Shown here: piece by piece, positions 20,959-24,503 of the stretch
Layout: each line of letters begins with the position of its first letter
Numbering within the stretch: the first letter of the stretch is position 1
Source of the DNA: JBOGED01 sp050743625
GTDB taxonomy: Bacteria > Actinomycetota > Nitriliruptoria > Euzebyales > Egibacteraceae
Assembly (NCBI GenBank): GCA_050743625.1
Contig: JBOGED010000096.1
Location: 1 to 24,503 of the forward strand
Direction of reading: 5' to 3'
Length of the DNA: 24,503 bases
Position numbers and translations under genes: made by a program
The notes under the pieces: model-generated
What the model was told of the DNA's origin: nothing
The model's input: the letters and a program-made list of their open reading frames with translations, nothing else
Databases searched by the model: none

Positions 20959-21758
20959 TGCTCGACGCCCGCGCGATCGCCGACGACCTTGCCACGGCTG
21001 AGCGCGAGCGTAAGCCGCTCGCGCCGTTCACCGACGTCCACCCGGATCTCGACCTCGCGACGGCGTACGAGGCGCAGTGGCTGGCGGTGAGGGACAGAAT
21101 TGAACGCGGGGAGCGGCTGATCGGCGCGAAGCTAGGCCTGACCAGTCGGGCGAAACAAGAGGCGATGGGCGTCGCCGAGCCCCTCTACGGGTGGCTGACG
21201 AGTGGCATGCTTGCCGACCCGGGCGCCCCGCTCGACCTCGACCAGCTCATCGCCCCGCGGGTAGAGCCCGAGATCGCGTTCCTGCTCGGCCGCGACCTCG
21301 AGGCGCCGGCCTCGATCACGTCGGTGCTCGCCGCGACCGAGGCGGTGTTCGGCGCGCTGGAGATCCTTGACTCGCGGTACGAGAACTTCCGGTTCAAGCT
21401 GGCGGACGTCGTCGCCGACAACGCGAGCGCCGCCGGGGTCGTTCTTGGCCCGGTGTCGAGACCACCATCGGCGTTGGAGGATCTCCGGCTCCTTGGATGT
21501 GTCCTGCGGGACGGCGGTCAGGTCACCGCGACGGCGGCGGGCGCCGCGGTGATGGGCCACCCGGCCGCCGCGATCTGCTGGCTGGTCCGGCGGCTCGCCT
21601 CGGGGAGCGGGCCCGCCGGTCTGCCGGCCGGCTCGATCGTGCTCTCGGGCGGGCTGACCGCCCCGGTCCCACTCATCCCCGGTGGGGTGGTGACGGCGGA
21701 GTTCGACGGCCTCGGCACCGTGGAGGCGCATGCCTCGGGCGCCGCTGGAGGGAGGTAA
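20958..21758 (+). CDS. 4-oxalocrotonate (2-oxo-3-hexenedioate) decarboxylase
   Basis: A 266-residue paralogue of the previous protein in the same family (DmpH, XylI). It should decarboxylate 2-oxo-3-hexenedioate to 2-hydroxypentadienoate, which is passed to the hydratase; the two enzymes form a complex in known systems. Motifs: AYEAQWLAVRDRIERGERL, GAKLGLTSRAKQEAMGVAEP, PRVEPEIAFLLG and GALEILDSRYENFRFKLADV with metal-binding Glu residues, and VADNASAAGVVLG. The K-L-G-L-T-S and S-R-Y-x-x-F patterns are typical of the decarboxylase branch. The ATG at 20958 overlaps the hydratase stop in TGATG; a GTG three bases earlier is the alternative. Confidence 0.85.
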   Translation: MLDARAIADDLATAERERKPLAPFTDVHPDLDLATAYEAQWLAVRDRIERGERLIGAKLGLTSRAKQEAMGVAEPLYGWLTSGMLADPGAPLDLDQLIAPRVEPEIAFLLGRDLEAPASITSVLAATEAVFGALEILDSRYENFRFKLADVVADNASAAGVVLGPVSRPPSALEDLRLLGCVLRDGGQVTATAAGAAVMGHPAAAICWLVRRLASGSGPAGLPAGSIVLSGGLTAPVPLIPGGVVTAEFDGLGTVEAHASGAAGGR

Positions 21759-21765
21759 CCGCGCG

Positions 21766-21954
21766 ATGCCGCTGATCCAGGTCACCTTGATCGAGGGGAG
21801 GACGCCGGAGGCGAAGCGCGCCCTGATCTCAGCGCTCACCGACGCGACGGTCCGCGCGATCGACGCGCCGCCGGAGACGGTCCGAGTGATCCTTCAGGAG
21901 GTGCCGGCCGCGCACTGGGCGGTCGCGGGCGTGCCGAAGAGCGAGTCACGATGA
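21766..21954 (+). CDS. 4-oxalocrotonate tautomerase
   Basis: A 62-residue protein beginning MPLIQVTLIEGRTPEAKRAL. After Met removal Pro1 is the catalytic base, and the Arg in EGR and the Arg in ETVRVILQEV match the substrate-binding arginines of the family. It isomerises 2-hydroxymuconate to 2-oxo-3-hexenedioate and normally forms hexamers. GGAGGGAGG lies about ten bases before the ATG; the longer upstream frame would remove the N-terminal proline and is rejected. Its stop overlaps the next ATG in ATGA. Substrate of the neighbouring decarboxylase is its product. Confidence 0.93.
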   Translation: MPLIQVTLIEGRTPEAKRALISALTDATVRAIDAPPETVRVILQEVPAAHWAVAGVPKSESR

Positions 21955-23381
21955 GCCGGACAATCCTCCACGTCATCGACGGCGTGACCCGCGAGTCGGC
22001 GGATGGGCGCACGTTCCCGACCGTCAACCCGGCCACTCAAGAGCCGTGGGCCGAGGTCGCGCATGGGGGGAACACTGAGGTGGAGGCCGCGGTGGCCGCC
22101 GCCCGGCGCGCGTTCGACGACGGCCGGTGGCCCCGCATGAGCCCGGAAGAGCGGGGAGCCGCGCTCCACCGCCTCGCGGACCTCATCGACGTGCATGCGG
22201 CCGAGCTCGCGCTCCTCGACACGACCGACATGGGCAAACCGATCACCCAGTCCGCCAGCAAAGACATACCACGGTCGGCCCAGAACTTCCGGTTCTTCGC
22301 CGACTACGCTCGCCTGGCCGAGGACGAGCGCCTCCCTATGGCCAGCGGCCACCACGTCTACACCCGCCACGAGCCAGTGGGCGTCACGGCGGCGATCTCA
22401 CCTTGGAACTTCCCCCTCATGCTCGCCACGTGGAAGGTGGCGCCGGCGCTTGCGTTCGGGAACACCGTCGTGCTCAAGCCGGCCGAGCAAGCACCCTCGA
22501 GCGTGGCACGGCTGGCGGAGCTCGCCACCCAGGCTGGGCTGCCCGCCGGGGTCCTCAACGTCGTCCACGGGTTCGGGGGTGGCGGTGCCGGCGAGGCGCT
22601 CACCCGCCATCCGGGCGTCGATCTCGTCACGTTCACTGGCGAGTCCTCGACGGGGCGGGCGATCATGGCCGCGGGCGCCTCGACGCTCAAGCGGGTCAGC
22701 TTCGAGCTGGGCGGCAAAGGCGCGAACCTCGTGTTCGCCGACGCCGGCCTTGACAGTGCCGTCGACTGGGCCATCAAGGCCGTGTTCACGAACTCTGGCC
22801 AGGTCTGTCTCGCAGGGTCGCGCCTCTACGTCGAGCGACCGGTCTACGACGAGTTCCTCGCCCGGTTCGTCGAGGCCGCCGAGGCGATGCGCCTCGGTGA
22901 CCCGCTCTCAGCGACGACCGAGATCGGCCCGCTGTCCTCGGCTGAGCACTACGCGAAGGTCACCGGCTATCTCCGGCTCGCCCCGCGGGAAGGCGCGAAG
23001 GTCCTGTGCGGCGGGGAGGCCGACGGCTGGTGGGTCCGCCCGACGGTGCTCGTCGATGCGGACCCGCGGGGGCGGATCTGCCGCGAGGAGATCTTCGGGC
23101 CGGTCGTCGTCGTGGCGCCCTTCGAGACCGAGGAGGAGGCCGTCGGGCTCGCGAACGACACGCCGTATGGGCTCAACGCGATGCTGTTCACTGAGAGCCT
23201 TCGCCGCGCACACCGGGTAGCCGCCCGCCTGCGGGCGGGGACCGTCTGGGTGAACTGCTTCTTCGTCCGTGACCTACGGGCGCCGTTTGGCGGGTTCAAG
23301 GACTCCGGCATTGGCCGCGAGGGCGGCCGCCACAGCCGCGAGTTCTTCACCGAGGCAAAGGCGGTGGTGATCGAGATCTGA
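21951..23381 (+). CDS. 2-hydroxymuconic semialdehyde dehydrogenase (aldehyde dehydrogenase family)
   Basis: A 476-residue NAD(P)-dependent aldehyde dehydrogenase. The family motifs are SPWNFPLML (Asn153), VLKPAEQAP (Lys176), FTGESSTG, FELGGKGANLVF (Glu252) and NSGQVCLAG with the catalytic Cys286; EEIFGPVVVV and GGFKDSGIGREGG are near the end. In this operon it most likely oxidises 2-hydroxymuconic semialdehyde (or 2-aminomuconic semialdehyde) to the dicarboxylate used by the tautomerase. It overlaps the tautomerase gene by four bases. The ring-cleaving dioxygenase, the aldolase and the acylating acetaldehyde dehydrogenase of the full pathway are not in the window. Confidence 0.9.
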   Translation: MSRTILHVIDGVTRESADGRTFPTVNPATQEPWAEVAHGGNTEVEAAVAAARRAFDDGRWPRMSPEERGAALHRLADLIDVHAAELALLDTTDMGKPITQSASKDIPRSAQNFRFFADYARLAEDERLPMASGHHVYTRHEPVGVTAAISPWNFPLMLATWKVAPALAFGNTVVLKPAEQAPSSVARLAELATQAGLPAGVLNVVHGFGGGGAGEALTRHPGVDLVTFTGESSTGRAIMAAGASTLKRVSFELGGKGANLVFADAGLDSAVDWAIKAVFTNSGQVCLAGSRLYVERPVYDEFLARFVEAAEAMRLGDPLSATTEIGPLSSAEHYAKVTGYLRLAPREGAKVLCGGEADGWWVRPTVLVDADPRGRICREEIFGPVVVVAPFETEEEAVGLANDTPYGLNAMLFTESLRRAHRVAARLRAGTVWVNCFFVRDLRAPFGGFKDSGIGREGGRHSREFFTEAKAVVIEI

Positions 23382-23398
23382 ACCGATTTGGCGGGATC

Positions 23399-23983
23399 GT
23401 GCTTGATTTCGGTGGCGTGGTCCTCCGCACTCCGTTCGAGTTGCTCGACGAGCTTGATCTCGGGCTGCCGTGGCATGGCCCCTTCGGCGGGGACTCCCTG
23501 TGGGCGGACCTTGAGGCGGGGACGCTGACGGAGCGTGAATACTGGGCGCGCCGCGCCGCCGAGGTAGGACTGACCACTCCTGAGCTGATGAGGTGGCTCT
23601 ACGACGCGCCCGAGGAGCGAATCATCCGCTCAGGCGCAGCCCGGCTCCTCGCCGACGCGACGGCGGCCGGCCTGCCTACCGCATTCCTCACGAACGACCT
23701 GGAGGCGTTCCACGGTCGGGCATGGGCCAATCGCCTGCGAATCCTCCACGCGGTCGACGCGGTCATCGACGGGTCCGTGACCGGGATCCTCAAGCCGAAC
23801 CCCGCGGCCTACGCGCTCGCGCTCGACCAGCTAGGGCTGCCCGCACAGGCGGTGCTGTTCGTCGACGACCTGCCCGCCAACCTCGAGGGCGCGCGCCGGG
23901 TCGGGATGGCCGTCGAGCTCTTCGACGTCACGGACCCCGAGGGGAGCCTGGCGGCGATCCGCGCGCGCCTCGGGCTCGGCTAA
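23399..23983 (+). CDS. HAD-superfamily hydrolase (subfamily IA)
   Basis: A 194-residue HAD phosphatase-like protein. Motif I is VLDFGGVVL (nucleophile Asp; the second Asp of D-x-D is Gly, as in the DFGGV branch), motif II FLTND, motif III Lys in GILKPNPAAY, and motif IV VDDLPANLEGA. The residues 8-90 form a small helical cap. The substrate is unknown; relatives include haloacid dehalogenases and nucleotide phosphatases. It begins 18 bases after the dehydrogenase stop and may belong to its operon. The start is uncertain: GTG 23399 gives an unusually short N-terminus, and no ATG lies upstream in frame before the overlap with the dehydrogenase. Confidence 0.82.
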   Translation: MLDFGGVVLRTPFELLDELDLGLPWHGPFGGDSLWADLEAGTLTEREYWARRAAEVGLTTPELMRWLYDAPEERIIRSGAARLLADATAAGLPTAFLTNDLEAFHGRAWANRLRILHAVDAVIDGSVTGILKPNPAAYALALDQLGLPAQAVLFVDDLPANLEGARRVGMAVELFDVTDPEGSLAAIRARLGLG

Positions 23984-23995
23984 GCGCCCCAAGCG

Positions 23996-24051
23996 GTTCC
24001 CCGAACAGGGATTTCAGGGCGGATACGTCCCTAAATCCCTGTTCAGGGAAC
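23996..24051. terminator. Long inverted repeat between convergent HAD and Rieske genes
   Basis: GTTCCCCGAACAGGGATTT is mirrored by AAATCCCTGTTCAGGGAAC (one mismatch), with inner AGGG/CCCT and a centre containing GGATACGTC. It lies 12 bases after the HAD stop and 10 bases after the Rieske stop, so it is most likely a two-way terminator. Its ATAC centre recalls the other palindromes of the window. Confidence 0.75.
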
Positions 24052-24061
24052 GGTGTCGCCG

Positions 24062-24445
24062 TCAACTGCTGCTCGGGGGTGGAGGGCGATCGTCGCGGGC
24101 GTGGGCTCGGAGGATGTCGGACCACGTCGGCTGTGGCTCGGGGGGCGGGATCTCGACGAGGAGGTCGCCGTCACGCTCGATGACGGCGTAGCGGCGGAGG
24201 CGGTACGCGGGGGCGTTGAGGCACTCACCGGTCCGCACGTCGAAGCGGTACCAGTGCCACGGGCAGGTGACGACGCCGTCTCGTACGACGCCCTCGGCGA
24301 GCGGGCCGCGCCGGTGTGGGCAGCGGGCGTCGACCGCGTTCACCTGCCCGTCCACGACGAGCACGACGAGGTCTCGCTGACCGGCCCGAACCATCGAGCC
24401 TGACCGCGCGAGGACCTCTCCCCTTGGACCGAGCCGGACGAGCAC
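24062..24445 (-). CDS. Rieske-type [2Fe-2S] ferredoxin
   Basis: A 127-residue small Rieske protein with the cluster motifs CPHRRG (Cys42, His44) and CPWHWYRFD (Cys61, His64), spaced as in the ferredoxins of aromatic ring dioxygenases and of NirD-like proteins. It should transfer electrons in the cytosol; no signal or membrane segment is seen. The C-terminal tail is Pro- and Ser-rich. The GTG at 24445 is the only reasonable start before the palindrome at 24466 and has no good ribosome site, so the gene could begin differently. A partner oxygenase is not visible; the neighbouring aromatic catabolic operon makes a dioxygenase link possible. Confidence 0.85.
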   Translation of the reverse strand: MLVRLGPRGEVLARSGSMVRAGQRDLVVLVVDGQVNAVDARCPHRRGPLAEGVVRDGVVTCPWHWYRFDVRTGECLNAPAYRLRRYAVIERDGDLLVEIPPPEPQPTWSDILRAHARDDRPPPPSSS

Positions 24446-24465
24446 GGCGTCGATGCCGCATCGTG

Positions 24466-24497
24466 CAGAGTTAGTCCGGTATACCGGACTAACTCTG
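24466..24497. repeat. Perfect 32-bp palindrome with CCGGTATACCGG centre
   Basis: Each 16-base arm reads CAGAGTTAGTCCGGTA and its exact complement, so the whole 32 bases form a perfect inverted repeat. It stands at the right edge of the window, upstream of the Rieske gene. The centre and right arm match the palindrome at 16829-16881 (CCGGTAT, CCGG, CTAACTCTG), indicating one repeat family. Confidence 0.85.
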
Positions 24498-24503
24498 ATG
24501 CAC

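Noticed and set aside
22195..23220. Long plus-strand frame (341 codons) inside the aldehyde dehydrogenase gene
   Set aside because: Composition is Arg/Ser-rich shadow sequence; the overlapping frame has all aldehyde dehydrogenase motifs.

Overview
The window looks like chromosomal DNA of a high-GC actinobacterium. The main argument is the divergent cofC / gpsA-ddl arrangement, the same order as fbiD-gpsA-ddlA in mycobacteria, with cofC implying coenzyme F420. Frequent GTG starts, ATGA/GTGA overlaps and a family of intergenic palindromes fit a compact, GC-rich genome. No species can be named from the sequence alone.

Left part (1-3853) is a graveyard of mobile DNA ending at a tRNA-Leu gene: repeats that look like the end of an IS21-type element, a frameshifted prim-pol replication gene, the tail of a relaxase/helicase, an intact IS66-family insertion (1241-2900, perfect 8-bp target duplication) that cuts a small membrane-protein gene in two, and a broken tyrosine integrase facing the 3' end of the tRNA. 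The simplest reading is a decayed integrative element that used the tRNA as attachment site.

Middle left (3854-8213) holds housekeeping and small genes: an SRAP abasic-site protein, a tRNA-Arg/His/Lys cluster, an alpha/beta hydrolase, a diverged cold-shock-like protein, and a VapBC toxin-antitoxin pair lying between degraded copies of the neighbouring cofC and gpsA genes.

Centre (8214-11151) is the conserved cofC, gpsA and ddl block. It is followed by a lower-GC three-gene unit on the minus strand (15507 to 11214): a zinc-ribbon/class III cyclase/AAA ATPase/TPR signalling protein, an 84-residue peptide resembling the leader of NHLP/Nif11-type RiPP precursors, and a haem-oxygenase-like diiron enzyme. 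This is the best candidate in the window for an undescribed system: a regulated peptide plus a modifying oxidase.

The right part has a plus-strand operon of a second, divergent D-Ala-D-Ala-ligase-like ATP-grasp protein, an alpha/beta hydrolase and a membrane-anchored MurF-like Mur ligase (15854-19194), converging on an ABC ATPase. Then comes a tightly overlapped catabolic operon of the lower meta-cleavage pathway (hydratase, decarboxylase, tautomerase, semialdehyde dehydrogenase; 20170-23381), a HAD hydrolase and a Rieske ferredoxin. Palindromes with a GTAT or ATAC centre sit at several gene ends and appear to form a repeat family.
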